64,000 nt of DNA from Hyaloscypha bicolor E (Eukaryota > Ascomycota > Leotiomycetes > Helotiales > Hyaloscyphaceae), in contig NW_020194644.1 in NCBI RefSeq assembly GCF_002865645.1, forward strand, positions 248,001-312,000. Direction: 5' to 3'. Every line of letters starts with the position of its first letter. Position 1 is the first letter of the stretch. Below, piece after piece: positions 25,958-38,740 of this stretch. The notes below the pieces were generated by a model. The model worked only from the letters and a program-made list of their open reading frames with translations, had not been told where the DNA came from and made no database searches. Made by a program: the position numbers and the translations under genes.

Positions 25958-28900
25958 AGCTTCCTTCTATTATTTATAATTATTCTCTAATTATAATAAA
26001 GAATATATTAAGCCTATATAAGTATAAAGCCTAATAAAACCTGGAAACTCAAATAGTTTCTAAAAGAACCTATAGCCTATACTTAAAACCCTTCCTACTT
26101 CTTCTATTTCTCTCTTTTTCCCTAAGAAAAGAATATAAATATAGTAATAATAGTTATAACGGAATTATATATATCTTTTATAACTAGTAGAAGATTATAA
26201 TAAAAGGAAAAAGCTATACTCTAGTAGCTATAAAGAAATAATATTAGCTTTACTTCTTTCTATATCCGAGATATCTAACTCTTTCTTTCTTTTCTTTTTA
26301 AATAAATATTCTAATATAATATTCTTATTTTCTAGTTTTTTATATATTCTTAATTCTCTTGTTTTCTTTTTCTAAAGACACTACTATCTCTAATATAATA
26401 GAGCCAAATATCTTGCTTTCTAGCCTTTCTTCCCGTTTCATCTAATATTTCGTCTAATTCCTTTACTTCTTCTGTAATAGTACTATCTTTATATAAATTA
26501 TCCGTAAATTACCTTTATATAACTATTTCTAAAAGAGGGAAACCCTGTAATAAATATTAGATAAACTTCTTTACTATAAAAAGACCTTTTTTCCTTATTT
26601 CTAATAACTTCTTTTTTCTTTTAATAATAATCTTAATCTTCTTTACTTTTTATCTATATCTAATATCTATATTCATTAATTATTATATCTGCCTTTTCTA
26701 GTACTATTGGATTCTCGGAAGCTAGAGAGATTAATAAATCTACTTCTAGCTATATTTCCTATAATATAATACCTAATATCTTTTTCCTAATAATAATTAA
26801 AGATAGTATTATCTAGCTAAATATATAGTAAGTATATCTCTAATTATTATTATATAATTTCCCACTTATAATTTTTCTCTTTAAATAGATCTTAAATTAC
26901 TATTTTAATTACTTTACTATTTCTACTATTATTATTAGTTACTTTAAAAAGTTCTATTCTTCTAATACTCGAGATAATAATATTAATAAGCTTACTAATA
27001 GTAACTATATTTATTTCTATACTCAAGAACTTAAAGCTATAACTACTATAGGCTTTAGAGTTATATATACTAATATTTAAATCTATATAAGCTACTAAGA
27101 AAACAAGTCCCACTTTAATAAATACTACTAATATTACTTTCTTAGTTCTAGCTATAGTAAATATCTCTAGAAATATAACTCTTATAAATATTCTTTTTAT
27201 ATAACTTGCCTCTTCTTAATTCTACTTAGATTTAAGTACTAATAGTAGTAAATCCTAACTAGAAAAATAAGCCTTCAATTTCTTAGCCCCCTAAAATTCC
27301 TTCTTTACTAAGTTCTAGCTATTATAAAGATACGAGAATAGTAAATCTTATAGATAGTATAGTTCTAGATAAAGATAGTATATCTGAATATCCTCTTATT
27401 TATTATTACTAAAGGAAACTAGTATTTTAGTAGCGAAAATTAGTAGTTAGTATTAAGCTTTAAAATAATATTACTTATTAATTCTATATTTTCTCTCTAG
27501 CTTTATTAACTTTTCCTTATAAAATCCCGGATATAGCTATTATATATATAAATAAATGTCTTATAATTCTTTTTCTCTTTTTATTCTTCTCTAATTTTCT
27601 TTAACTAGTAATATAATATTTCCTTCTCTTTTCTAATTTCTGCTTTATTTAGCTTTCTTTCTTATAGTAATCTCTTATAAGATACTTTCTTTCTCTAGAA
27701 AATCGAACTCTTCTTTATATATATTAGATAATAGATATAAAACTATAATATTTGCAAAATTATTAAAACTATTAACTTTTTCTAAGTAAAGAGTATTTTA
27801 TTACCTTTTTTCTAATATCTAATATTTCTTCCCTAATATTTAAGAATAGGCTATCAAGTATTATTTCTTTATTCCCTAGTTATTTATATATTTCTAATTC
27901 TTCTTTCTTTTTTCCTTAAAGAATTACCTATCTTTTTTATAGTAAGTTAAAAAAATATACTTCTAGCTTCTCTCTTTTATCTAATATTTATCTAATTTTC
28001 TTCTTTACTTTTTTCTAGAATAGCCTGTTCCCTTTCCTATATAACTCTTCTATATTATTTCCTGCTTCTTACTATATCTATTCCATTCTCTAACCCTTCT
28101 AAATTACTTCTTTTATAATATAATTCCTATATTCTCTTACTTTATTCTTCTTCCTATAATAACTTCTTTTTCTAATTACTTTTATTTATATCCGGCCTCT
28201 ATATCTATTAACTATTCTTACTATTTCCTTACTATTTAAGCTCTTTTTCTTAATACCCTATTTACTATAGCTAACCCTAATAATACTCTCTCTATTATTT
28301 CACTAGCTTATAAGCTGCCTATAAAAGTAAATAATAGTATTATAATACTAAATAAATAAGTAGTATATCTCTTCTTATTTCTATATAATTTCTCTCTTAT
28401 AATTTTCCTTTTCTAATAAATCTTGTCTTATATATTTATAGATCTTATTCTAGCCTCTAATACTTATTTTAAAGCTAACTATATTCTTTATAACTATAAT
28501 AATAAGTATTTCTTTATAGATAGTAATTATAACTTATCTAATACTTAAGAACTTAGTATAATAGTTATATAGGGCTTTGGAATTAATTAACTTAATAATA
28601 AAGCCTATATAAAATACTAAGATATTATTAAGTTCTAATACTTTAAAGTTTACTACTAATGCCTTTTCTATACTAGTATTTACTCTAACTATTTCCGAAT
28701 ATATTATAAAAATAAATATTCTTTCTATATAACTTTCCTTTCCTAAATCCTACTCAAATTCAAGTTCTAATAGTAATAGATTCTAATTTCTAATTCTTAT
28801 ATACTAGTATCTAGTAAAAGCAACTCTTTTCTTTACTAAGTTCCGGCTATTATAAAGGTATAAGAGCTTCAAATATAGCTAATAGAATAGAGCTAAGTAA

Positions 28901-29300
28901 GAATATTACTTCTAACTACCTCCCGCTTTATTATTCTTAAGAATTTAGAATTATAGGTTAAGAAACTTATAATATCTTCTAATAATTAAATATATTAATC
29001 TTTTATTTATTAGTGCCCTTTATTAATTTTCTTCTATAAAATCCCATTTATAGCTATTATATATATAAATAAATACTTATATATTAATTCTAAATTCCTC
29101 TTTTTCCTTATTCTTTCTTAATTTTAGTTAACTAGTAATATAATATCTCTCTCTCTTTTCTAATTTTTTTATTATCCTTAAAACTTCCTAATTATAATAA
29201 AATATAAGAAATATTCTTCTATATAAAAGAAATACTTAATTTATATATAACCGCTCTTCTTAATAGCGCCTCTCTCTTGCTTTTCTTTATTCTTCTCTTT
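25958..29300 (-). other. Region downstream of pol in the nested element, with a ~1.5-kb internal duplication
   Basis: The plus strand is pyrimidine-rich here, so a minus-strand frame would be rich in Lys, Glu and Arg codons. Two halves resemble each other. Examples are ctttactaagttctagctattataaag near 27,305 against ctttactaagttccggctattataaag near 28,835, and tagctattatatatataaataaat near 27,535 against 29,052. The period is about 1.5 kb. All frames are heavily interrupted and no domain is recognised. Confidence 0.55.
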
Positions 29301-32300
29301 AAGGTCTAATAACTATTATAAAACTGGCTCTAGCCAAAATATAAGTTTAATTCCCTTCTCTTATAATCTCTTCCTCTCTTCTCTATTACTCTTACCAAAT
29401 TATAATCTAGTTCTCCCGGTCCAAATTAATATTCTTCTTTTCTAAAATACTAATCTCTTTATCCGGAAATAGTATTTCCTTATAAGTACCAGATTTCCTT
29501 TAAACTAGGCTATAGATCCGCTCTAATATTTCTTTATTCCGGTAATATAAATTATATAAGGTCTCTAGAATAGTACTATAAAAGACAAACTTCTTAAAAT
29601 AGCTTATAACTATAGTTTCTATTCGGAAAATACTATTTAGTTCTATAATTATAAAAGTACTAATTACCTAACTAGCCCTAAAGATCCTAAATAGTTCTTT
29701 CTAGTAGTAATAAAGCTTTAATAAATAGTTGTTTTCTAGTCTAGTATTATAAAAAAGAATAATATCTCTAATAGAGAAATATCTAGATAGTTTTAAAATA
29801 TAGGTATTATTAAATATTTTCTTTCTATATTTCTAATAGTAATATATTACTAAGAATACTTTATTTAGGTCTATATTTCTTTACTTAAGCTATTATATAT
29901 ATATAGCAAGTAAGTCAGATATAAAAGAAACTTTATATTATAGTAATATATTTCAAGTTAGATAGTTTAGATCTATTAGTAAAAGACTTTCTTGACTTTC
30001 TTTAAAATAAAAAAATATATAACCGGTAATAACTTTAGTTATTATTTAATTAGCCTAAAGTATAGCTAGAAAATAGAAAACCCAATTATTAATACTATCT
30101 TTAGTAGCTTTAGTTAGAGTAGTAATTATAGGCTTATATTCTCTCTTAATTATTCTATTAACTAGAGAGTTAAAAGCGAAAATAATAATATAATAGATTC
30201 CGTATATTATTATAAGCTTTTTTATAATAGTATTATTATTCTCTGGTTCTCTATCTATAATTAGCTCTAGAAAAACTCTATATCTATAAATAATGTCTTT
30301 GAAAATAAACCGGGTAATTAATTAAGTATTAGTATTCTTTAGTACTTTCTTTTTAATTTACTTTAAGCCTTTCTTTCTAGCTAGTACTAGCCTGTTTTTA
30401 CTCGAATATAAAGGTATATAAACTATATCTAAAGCTACTTTATACTATAATACTTATACCTAAATAGAATATAGCTTACTTTCTATTCTTATATAAGCTA
30501 TAAGCTAATATTACTTATAATTTTTAATATATATTTTAATATCTTTATATTATTTATTTTACTAAAAACAGTCTATAATTTTGCGGAAAGTAGCCTCTCT
30601 AGGCTTATAATCCCTAACCTTATAAGCTATTATCTTAATATCTTCTTGCTTTGCCAGGGAATTAATAATTCTTCTAAATATATCTTAATTTTGCCAGAAA
30701 AGTATCTTATCTTATATAAGGAACTTAATAGTATTATTTTTAAATAACTAATATTTCATAGTACTTTATTCTACTAGCTAGATAAATATAGTAAGCTAGC
30801 AAGTATATTATTAGTAATATATAAAATAAAAGTCTATTTTAGGTTATTTCTCTATAATAATAATTAAATAAGAGTAGATATTCTAAATAAGTAATACCGA
30901 GCTAGAGATATAGATAAATATAATTCTTAAAGAGAATAATTAGGTATCTATAAAGTCTTTAATATCCTCTTCTTCCTCTTTCTTCTCTATTTCTAGAATT
31001 ATATATAATTAGTATAATAAACCATTTGCTATTATATACTTTCTTTCTAATATATACTTAATATTAAAGTTAAATAGCCGAATTCAAGTAATCTATTTTA
31101 TAAGTAATAATTCGGGTAAGTTTAAAGCAGTACTATTAAGCTATATAACTAGAATATTTATATTAGTTTCTAAGAGAAACTTTACTTTATAGAGCTAGTT
31201 ATAATATTTCTTAAGTGCCTTTAAAACTCCCTTATATTTACGCTTTATAGTATTATAAGACGCCTTAACTCGACTCTAATAACCGCTCTTATATTATATA
31301 GGGTAGTACTTTCTATTATACTAGCCGATCTATATTAAGACTATACCCTATCTAATAAGACTAGTATTTATTATAAGAATAATTAATTCGGTATCTAGTA
31401 AGAAGTCTAATATAACTAATATAAGGGAAGAGATTAAAAGAGTTTTAAGAGTATTTATTATAAGCTAGTATTTATATATTTAGACAAATATCTAATTTTT
31501 CCAGAAAAGTTTATAAATAGAAGCTATAATCTTAATAAAGTAAGTAATTCAGATTTAATAATAAATATAAATACTAATAAAAGTACAGGCTTATATAATA
31601 TCTTAAAAAGCCGGCTATTTCAGAATTTTAATAATTTTTATAGTTTCTAGTAGTTTTCTTTTAAAAGAATAGATATAACTAATAATTTAGATACTATCTA
31701 TATATTACTATAATTTTGGGCCAGATATAATTAATCTAGTATACTCTAGTAATATAAGAATCTAGTTCAAGTTCTAAATATACTCTCGTATAAATCTTCG
31801 AATATTAGATAAATCTTTAGTATTATTATAAGTAGTAATAGAATTCCGGACTTTAATATTATTAAGATAAGCTATATAAACTAATAGTATTAAATCTCGG
31901 AGAATATAGTATATAATTCGAATAAACTAAGTAACTGAGTTTATATTTCCTTAGAGAATTCTAGTATAGTAAAGAAGCCTATATAAAGTTATAAATCCTG
32001 TTATATTCCTATATTTCTTAGCTAAAAGAAGTTAATTATAACTTGAGAAGTAATTTACTAAACTTGTAATTATATAGCTAGTAAAGTATTTCGAGAACTT
32101 GTTTATACTTAGGAATAAGTTAGTATTTCTAATAGTAACCTTATTTACTTATAAAGCTACTTATACTATATAATATTTAGAGGCCTTCTTCTTTCTTATT
32201 AGAAAGTAAGAATTCCGGTAAAGCCCGTTATAGTATTTAAAGATCCCTATATCTAGTTATTTCTATATAAGCTTATTAATTACTAGGGCTAATACCCTTA

Positions 32301-33500
32301 GTACTAAAAAGCTAAGTTCCTGCCAAGCTTTATATAAAATAGTATAAATCTCTAATAGCAAAGATACTTCTGGTTTTAATAGCCTTAAATAGCTAAAATC
32401 CCAAGCTAGAGCTCTTTCTTTATTATCTAATATTATAAATAATAAATCTCTCTTCTTATATAATAATTCCGGGCTAATTTTTAAGGCCTTTTTTCTTTTC
32501 TTTATTAAATATAAACCTGAAATAATATAAGAAAACTTTAGAATTAATTACTAAGAAAAGCATCTAATTCCCGATATACTAATATTCTTTTTCTTTTCTA
32601 GTATCTTCTTTTAATTATCTAGCTCTCTAGAAGCCAAGCTAGTACTCTCGCTTAAGTTTACTAGCCAAATTTTCTTTATAACAGGTTTATATAGCCTATT
32701 AACTAATACTACTAGAGAAAAACTTTACTATTATATAAAAGAATAAGTATTAAATTATAAAGAAATATAATAGTCTATATTTATATATAAAGAAATATTA
32801 TAAGAGGTACTTACTAAAGGTTTCGGATTAAATATATATATAATTTCCTCCCGAACTTCTAAAGAAAAAACAAAAATATCTCCTAAAAGCTCTTTTCTTC
32901 CGGTTCTAATATTTTCTTTAGAACTCTCTAGTTATTTAAAGAAAAGATATTCTCTCGAATCCGGTTCCGCAAATCGGACGCTTTTATAACTTAGCTTATA
33001 GAAAACCTATTCTTTCTAGTATTAAAAATAGTTATATAAATAGCTTCTAATTAGATATACTTAATAATAAGGTTAGTTTATAGGATAAAGAATTACCCGA
33101 GAATAAGTTAATAATTAGCTTCTTTAATAAGGAAGATCTAGATATATAATAATATGCCTCTAACTTTAACTTAAATATTCTTATAAAGTTCTTTAAAAAA
33201 GTAATATTTCTTATTATAAGAGACTAAAGTTAAATAAGGGTTTCCTATAATTATAAAACTATAGTTATTTATAAGGCCTTAAGTTATAATATTAATTTCG
33301 GTATTAGTATTAATTATAGCCTTAACTTAAATAGCTTTATTAAAATATATACTAAGCTTAAATATAGATATTATATAATATAAATTCTCTTTACTTTCCT
33401 TTAGATTATAGGAAGTAATAGTAATACTAGGGCCTGGTTCTAATAAGTTATATTAAAGGCTCTGAAAAACTAGCTTTAGAAGAGCTAGAGAGTTTAATAA
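29300..33500 (-). pseudogene. Decayed gypsy pol of the nested element (RT, RNase H, integrase)
   Basis: On the minus strand, RT begins near 32,290 with VLALVINKLI, then DIGIFKYYNGLYRNSYFLIR and KASKYYIV. This is the conserved N-terminal RT block of fungal gypsy elements. RNase H at about 31,380-31,310 reads INTSLIR, stop, GIVLI; the catalytic Asp has become Asn. The integrase core at about 30,300-30,010 shows LIIDREPENNNTIIKKLI, then REYKPIITTLTKATKDSINN and ITGYIFF. Stops are abundant. Protease was not located, so the upstream limit is uncertain. Confidence 0.8.
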
Positions 33501-36058
33501 GAGCTCTCGAATTATAATACCTTCTATTTTTTAATTAAGAATCTTATTTAATAGTAGCTCTGGCTTAGCCTCTTCCTAAAGTTTATCTACTAGATATTAG
33601 ACTCTCGAGCGAGAATTAGATAAAAAGCGAGTAAGGGCTATAGGCAAAGCTATAGGCTTAATAGTAAAATCCCTTAGAAAGATTAAATATATAAAGATAG
33701 GCTATAGCTAGTCTAGTATAAGACTATCTTATTAAGTCTTTTTTTCCTTCTTATTTATAGCTATAACAGGTATTTATTTCCTATTTTTAAGATATTATAT
33801 TATAGTAATACCGGTTTCTTTCTCTTAATAATTCTTTAATATCTGGTACTAATTATAACTATTTTTTAGTCCTCTATATAACTTATTATTCTTCTTTTTC
33901 TCTGCCCTAGAGGCACTAACTATAACCTATCTGTCTTTATTATTAGTCTAGATAAAATCTCTTATTTTATTATCGGAATTCATATATAGGTTATATTCTT
34001 CTATAGCTAAAAAGAGAGAAGAGATCTTAGTTTCCGGACCAGAATAGATATTCTAATTTATATACTAAAAGTATAGCTTAAGTTATTATACTTTATTAAC
34101 TTCGGAAGCAAATTAGAATATTATATCTCCCGAATCTATAGGGCTAGTATAGATCTAATTTACTTAATTAAAATATATAATTTCTGCTATATAAAGGGCT
34201 AGTACTTCCAGATATTAGACGAACTAGTAAAGAGAAAAGAAATACAAGAAATAATATCCAGTACTAGCTCCGGCTAGTCTTAGTAATTCTTGCTAGGAAA
34301 TAGGCAGATAAGACTAAGGAAATTAAGCTATATTTAGAGAGGCGAATTCGGCAGATACTATTTATATATTCGAGTTAGATATATTACTATTTAAAAAAGA
34401 TCCCTAAATACTATTAAAAGATAATACTAATACTTATATAGCTTAAATAAATTTAGCTATATCTAATACCAGAACTTTAGTATCTATAGGCTATATACTA
34501 ATAGATAACGAGTAATAGTCTAGCTTTATATAAATAAAAATAAGGTAAATAAGATCTATTTCTATAATTATTTAAGCTTAAAGGCTATTAATAAAAATAT
34601 TATAAGAATAAAAATAGTCTTAATAATAAGTTATTTCCTTATTAACTTAATCTAACTTATAATACTTTATAGCTATTAAGGTAAAAGCCTTGAAATTTAT
34701 TATATAAGAGATATTAAGTTCTATATTATACTTCCAAATAATCTTCTTATAAAGGGGCAAGGAAATTTCTTTAAGGAATTAAAATACTTAAATATAGTCT
34801 TTAAGTAATTAATTATTTACTAAATACTAAGAAGAGAAAATATATTATTAATAGAACTTCTATAGGTTAACTCTATTAGTATAGTTCTTCTTTTTTAAGG
34901 CCTTTATAAATTCTCGGGTTTTTATTATTTAGTAAGTGTCCTTCTCTTAATACTTCTAATATAAAACAATTCTAAGGGCCGCCTAATTATTTAAAACTCA
35001 CTCCGGTATTATATAAATATATTATATAATAATTATATAGTAATACTAGAAAAGGCAGGAAACTATAGCTAAACTAATAATATAGTAGTTTTAGTACTAG
35101 CTTTTATATTAGTTCAGGAACTTAGTAATATTAGGTTCTTAAAAATAAAATATTCTAAAAATAATAGCGGATAGTATTACCTATATAAAATATATAATTT
35201 AAGTTTTATTAATAGAGAGGTTTACTAGTACTATAGGCAAGGCCGGATTACTATTACCCTAGAAGCGAGTAATAATATTTATTTTGGTATTAGGAACTAA
35301 ACTAGAGGAATTAATTATAATAAAGTTCAGATTATAAGTAAGAACTCATATAATAAAGAAAGTAAGTAATAATAGTAATAAATATAGTTCTATAATTAGA
35401 AGTAAGGTAATCTCGGTAATTTAAGTAATTAAAGTTAATAATATTATAAAGAGGAATAATAAGTTCTAATTTTATAGTAATTACTTAATTTTCTAGAAAA
35501 ATTATAATATATAAGTAACTACCTTAATTCTAAGAACCGGTTCTAAAGCCTTAGTAAAGGAGCTTTCCGTATGAAATATATAAGATATAGATTATCTGGC
35601 TATCTATATAAAGAGTTATTAAATACAAGGTTTTTTACTATAAATTCCCGAAGCTATAACCTTAATATATACTAACTCTATACTAATTCCTTTAAAATAA
35701 GCTATTAACTTTCTAGTAAAAAGGGCTAATATAGAGGAATCTCCGTATCTTCTAATAATTATATATATATTATAAATAAGTATAATAAGAAGATTAGTAA
35801 TTAAAAGATATAATAAAGGAAATGGTTTTGCAAGCTACTTTATTTATAAGATTAGTATAAAGAGATATATCTCTATAATTATAAATAGATAGAATTAATA
35901 GCTAACTAGCTAGTATTCTAACTTTAGAAAACTTATATAAGTAAAACTAAAACGTATAAATATAACTAAAAGTAACTATATTCTCAGGATCTAGAAAATG
36001 CCTATATAATTTAAAGATACCGGCTATTATAATTTGAATCTTTTCTGAGTTACTAATA
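33501..36058 (-). pseudogene. Presumed gag region of the nested element
   Basis: AT-rich DNA between pol and the 5' LTR on the minus strand. It should contain gag by position. No motif was securely identified. Confidence 0.4.
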
Positions 36059-36356
36059 TAATAGAAATTTAATTATTATATGAATTTCAAACTATATATA
36101 AATATTAAATATATAAATAGAAGTAAAAGGAATAAAAAGCTAAATAAATAGAAGTAGTAATCTTAAGACTCTTAATACTAGTATCGAAATAATACAAATA
36201 GTTAAAAATAAGGAACTCCGAAAATTAATATATTAGAAAGGCTAATTATATATATAAATAAAGGTCTTATATAATTCTTTAAACTAGTGCTAGTATATCT
36301 AGAAAGCAGAATATATAATAGTAGTTACGGAATAAGAGAGAAAAAACCCTACTATA
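36059..36356 (-). repeat. 5' LTR of the nested gypsy element
   Basis: About 298 bp, from taatagaaatttaattatt to aaaaaaccctactata, paired with 25,659-25,957. It is followed directly by ctagtatctttt, where family R resumes. Confidence 0.85.
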
Positions 36357-37159
36357 CTAGTATCTTTTCTAGAAGCTTTATATATTAGTAAATATTAAGG
36401 AAAATAATAAGTTTATAATTAAAACTATTATTAGTTCTATTATATTTTTATATTTTAGAATATATCTTTACTACTTCCCTAATAAGCTTTCTAGTAGAAA
36501 TAGTAGATACTAATTAATAGTAATTCGGGTTCGGTAATAATACTAGTAGTAGTAAAAATAAAAGTAGTAAATAGCCTTAATTTAGAAGAAATAGATAGAT
36601 AGCTTAATTTCTTAACTAAAATTATTTAGTTCTCTTATATCTAGTTCTATTTAGAATAAGATAAACTAATATAATAAGTCCCTAAAGAAGATCTATTCTA
36701 ATTAGACTATTATTAATAATATTAGCTTTATTTTATATACTCTTTATCTTTTTTCGGGTAAGATTAATAAAGAATTACGCAATAATAAGGTTTTTGTAAT
36801 TCTATTTAATATAAATACTATTATACTAAAGTTGGGTTTAAAGATTTTATATAAGTATATAATTAATTAGATTATATACTATATTATTAAAGTTTTTAAA
36901 GTTATTCTAGAATAGATTCTATAAATTATTATTACTCTTCTTATATAAGATATACTAATATATCTTAGTAATTATATATTTCTAAAGTTTAGCCTTTATT
37001 ATAGTTACCGGATTAATACTATTCTCTTATTTCTTAATTAGTTCCTTTTCCTTATTAGTATTTATACTAAACCGAGTTCAGGTTTTCTCTAGTATATATA
37101 TATAATTCGTGGCAAGAAAAATTTAAAGATAAGGTAATTTATAGTAGGTTTATAGAAAG

Positions 37160-37320
37160 GGTTTAGTAGTAGAGATATCCAGATACCTGGTTTAGATACC
37201 AGATATTCAGTTTAGATATCTAGTTAAGATACTAGATACCTGGTTATTAAGATACCAGATATCTAATTATTGAGATACTAGATACCTGGTTTAGATACCA
37301 GATATCCAGATGCCTAGTAA
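37160..37320. repeat. GATATC/CTGG minisatellite in family R copy 2
   Basis: Seven or so degenerate units alternating gatacctggtttagatacc and agatatctagtt, so that CTGGTATC and GATACCAG words form overlapping palindromes. It is equivalent to 5,640-5,790 but less mutated. Confidence 0.7.
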
Positions 37321-37618
37321 GATATTAAGGGTATTAAAGTAAATATTTTACCCTTAAATATTTCGTCTGTAACAAGAAATTCAAGAAGTGAAATATTACG
37401 ATTCCGGGAGGGTCTAAAGCTTAAAGAACTCGAATTTTAATAGTAAAATCGAAGTAGTAGTTAAAGAGCTTTAAGGGTATATATAGAGTATATATTCCGG
37501 AGAAAGAGTCCTATAAATACAAGTATTATATAAGTAGAAAAGATAGTTTCTAAGAAAGTAGTTTTAGGGCTAAAAGAAATTAGTTTTAAAAAATAATAGA
37601 AATTAAATAGATAGATGA

Positions 37619-37916
37619 TGTGATATGTATAGGGTCGCACGTGACTTAAGGGCATGTAACGAACCTCGGATGTTGCAGGTGTCGATTAGGGAGATTAAAG
37701 GTTCTTCGACTTCACAACTAACTACTATTTATATTATAAGTATTAGGCTTATAAATTACTAATTATATATATGTTATCGGGGCCTCCTATTTAGAGGGGG
37801 CTTCCCTGGACTTTATAAGAGGGACAGAGATTAGTTCTATACTGAATTTGATACTATAGTTTTATAACTAACTAATTTATTCTATTATCTTATTGCCTAC
37901 TAATAAACACCTTACA
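37619..37916 (+). mobile_element. Solo LTR, little affected by RIP
   Basis: 298 bp starting TGTGATATG and ending CACCTTACA, i.e. the TGT...ACA ends typical of LTRs. Flanking 5-mers are gatga (37,614-37,618) and gataa (37,917-37,921). These differ by one G-to-A transition and fit a target-site duplication. The interior keeps many CA and TG dinucleotides (gggtcgcacgtgac, ggatgttgcaggtg). The surrounding family R sequence does not, so the solo LTR is younger or escaped RIP. No coding sequence. The strand is arbitrary. Confidence 0.65.
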
Positions 37917-38104
37917 GATAATTAAATAGCTAATTGCTTATTAATTAGTAAGAGCTAGATATCTTCTCTATAGGCTACCGAATACTTTTATAAAGTTAAT
38001 AAGTAGTTCTTTCCTTTAATATAGAATAGACTAGATTTGTTTTAGGCTACTAAATGCTTTTAGAACTAATCTAAAATCTTTTCTAATCTATATATATAAA
38101 CTAA

Positions 38105-38350
38105 TTAGTATCGGTTTACTAGTAATATATAGTACTATTATATAGTTATAGAATACTATTTATATAAGGTTAGTAAAGTTATTATTATTTAGAAGTAGGA
38201 ATTATAGTATTATAGTATTAATATATAATTCCTAAATCTACTAAGCCTAAAAGAATCTAGTCTACTAGTTAAGTTACTAATAGAATACAAGGTTATATAA
38301 CTATATCCCGTATCTTATATTTTATTACCTATATTCTATTACCTATATCC
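38105..38350. repeat. Single copy of the family R direct-repeat module
   Basis: Matches 6,335-6,520 and 7,875-8,110. Only one member is present in family R copy 2. Confidence 0.6.
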
Positions 38351-38363
38351 TGTATTCTATATT

Positions 38364-38493
38364 GTTATAATAAGGTAATATTATAGTAGTAGTAAAGAGC
38401 TTGAATTGAGCTAAAGGCTATCTGCCGGGCTAAAAGCACTAGCTATACGCTAAGCCACATATAGTGGCACTATATAACTAGTGCCACGTAATA
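38364..38493 (-). mobile_element. Possible tRNA-derived SINE inserted in family R
   Basis: About 130 bp absent from the aligned position in copy 1, where tatcccgtatcccg runs straight into gtaactatatata. On the minus strand it shows a tRNA-like order: gtggcttagcgtatagctag (box A-like), gtgcttttagcccggcag, then agctcaattcaagctc (box B-like), then a tactactactataat tail. A hairpin of two 9-bp arms (38,464-38,472 and 38,479-38,487) lies at its minus-strand 5' end. The match to pol III box consensus is partial. Confidence 0.4.
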
Positions 38494-38540
38494 TATATCC
38501 CGTAACTATATATATAACTCTCAAAGAAATAGCTATACTA

Positions 38541-38626
38541 ATAATTATATATTTAATATATTAATTATATATTTAATATATTAATTATATATTTAATATA
38601 TTAATTATATATTTAATATATTAATT
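38541..38626. repeat. 20-bp AT tandem repeat
   Basis: Four to five copies of ttaattatatatttaatata, essentially identical, just after family R copy 2 ends. One unit is also present near 7,845. Confidence 0.85.
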
Positions 38627-38740
38627 ATTTTATTTATATTTTATTTATTTATTATTTTATAATATATATATTAATTAGCTCTTTTTTATTATAATTTAAT
38701 ATAGTACTTTTAGCTATTTAATTATTTAATTCTTTAGCTA

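Larger units (their letters stand above)
25659..36356 (-). mobile_element. 10.7-kb Ty3/gypsy retrotransposon nested in family R (RIP-inactivated)
   Basis: Two LTRs of about 300 bp (25,659-25,957 and 36,059-36,356) flank minus-strand coding remains. The sequence ctagtat occurs just outside both ends (25,653-25,659 and 36,357-36,363), as expected for a target-site duplication of 5-7 bp. The exact length is ambiguous because the LTR edge shares bases. Family R copy 1 shows the unoccupied site as ctaatac at 4,857-4,863. RT, RNase H and integrase are recognisable, and about 3.3 kb of extra sequence follows pol. It is a different family from the 13-kb element. Confidence 0.85.
25600..38540. repeat. 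Dispersed repeat family R, copy 2 (split by insertions)
   Basis: Family R sequence present at about 25,600-25,658 and again from 36,357 to 38,540. Between the two parts lies a complete gypsy element. Two further insertions sit inside the right part: a solo LTR (37,619-37,916) and a possible SINE (about 38,364-38,493). Compare with the uninterrupted copy at 4,820-8,172. Copy 2 is somewhat less AT-rich, so it suffered RIP less or later. Confidence 0.7.

Noticed and set aside
26892..27113. 73-codon minus-strand frame
   Set aside because: Chance frame in RIPped DNA, dominated by Ile, Ser, Asn and Tyr, inside the retroelement.
37461..37655. 64-codon minus-strand frame
   Set aside because: Spans the junction of family R and the solo LTR, so it cannot be an old gene.
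38400..38475. A functional tRNA gene on the minus strand
   Set aside because: Box-like words are present, but I could not draw paired acceptor and T stems; a SINE is the better reading.
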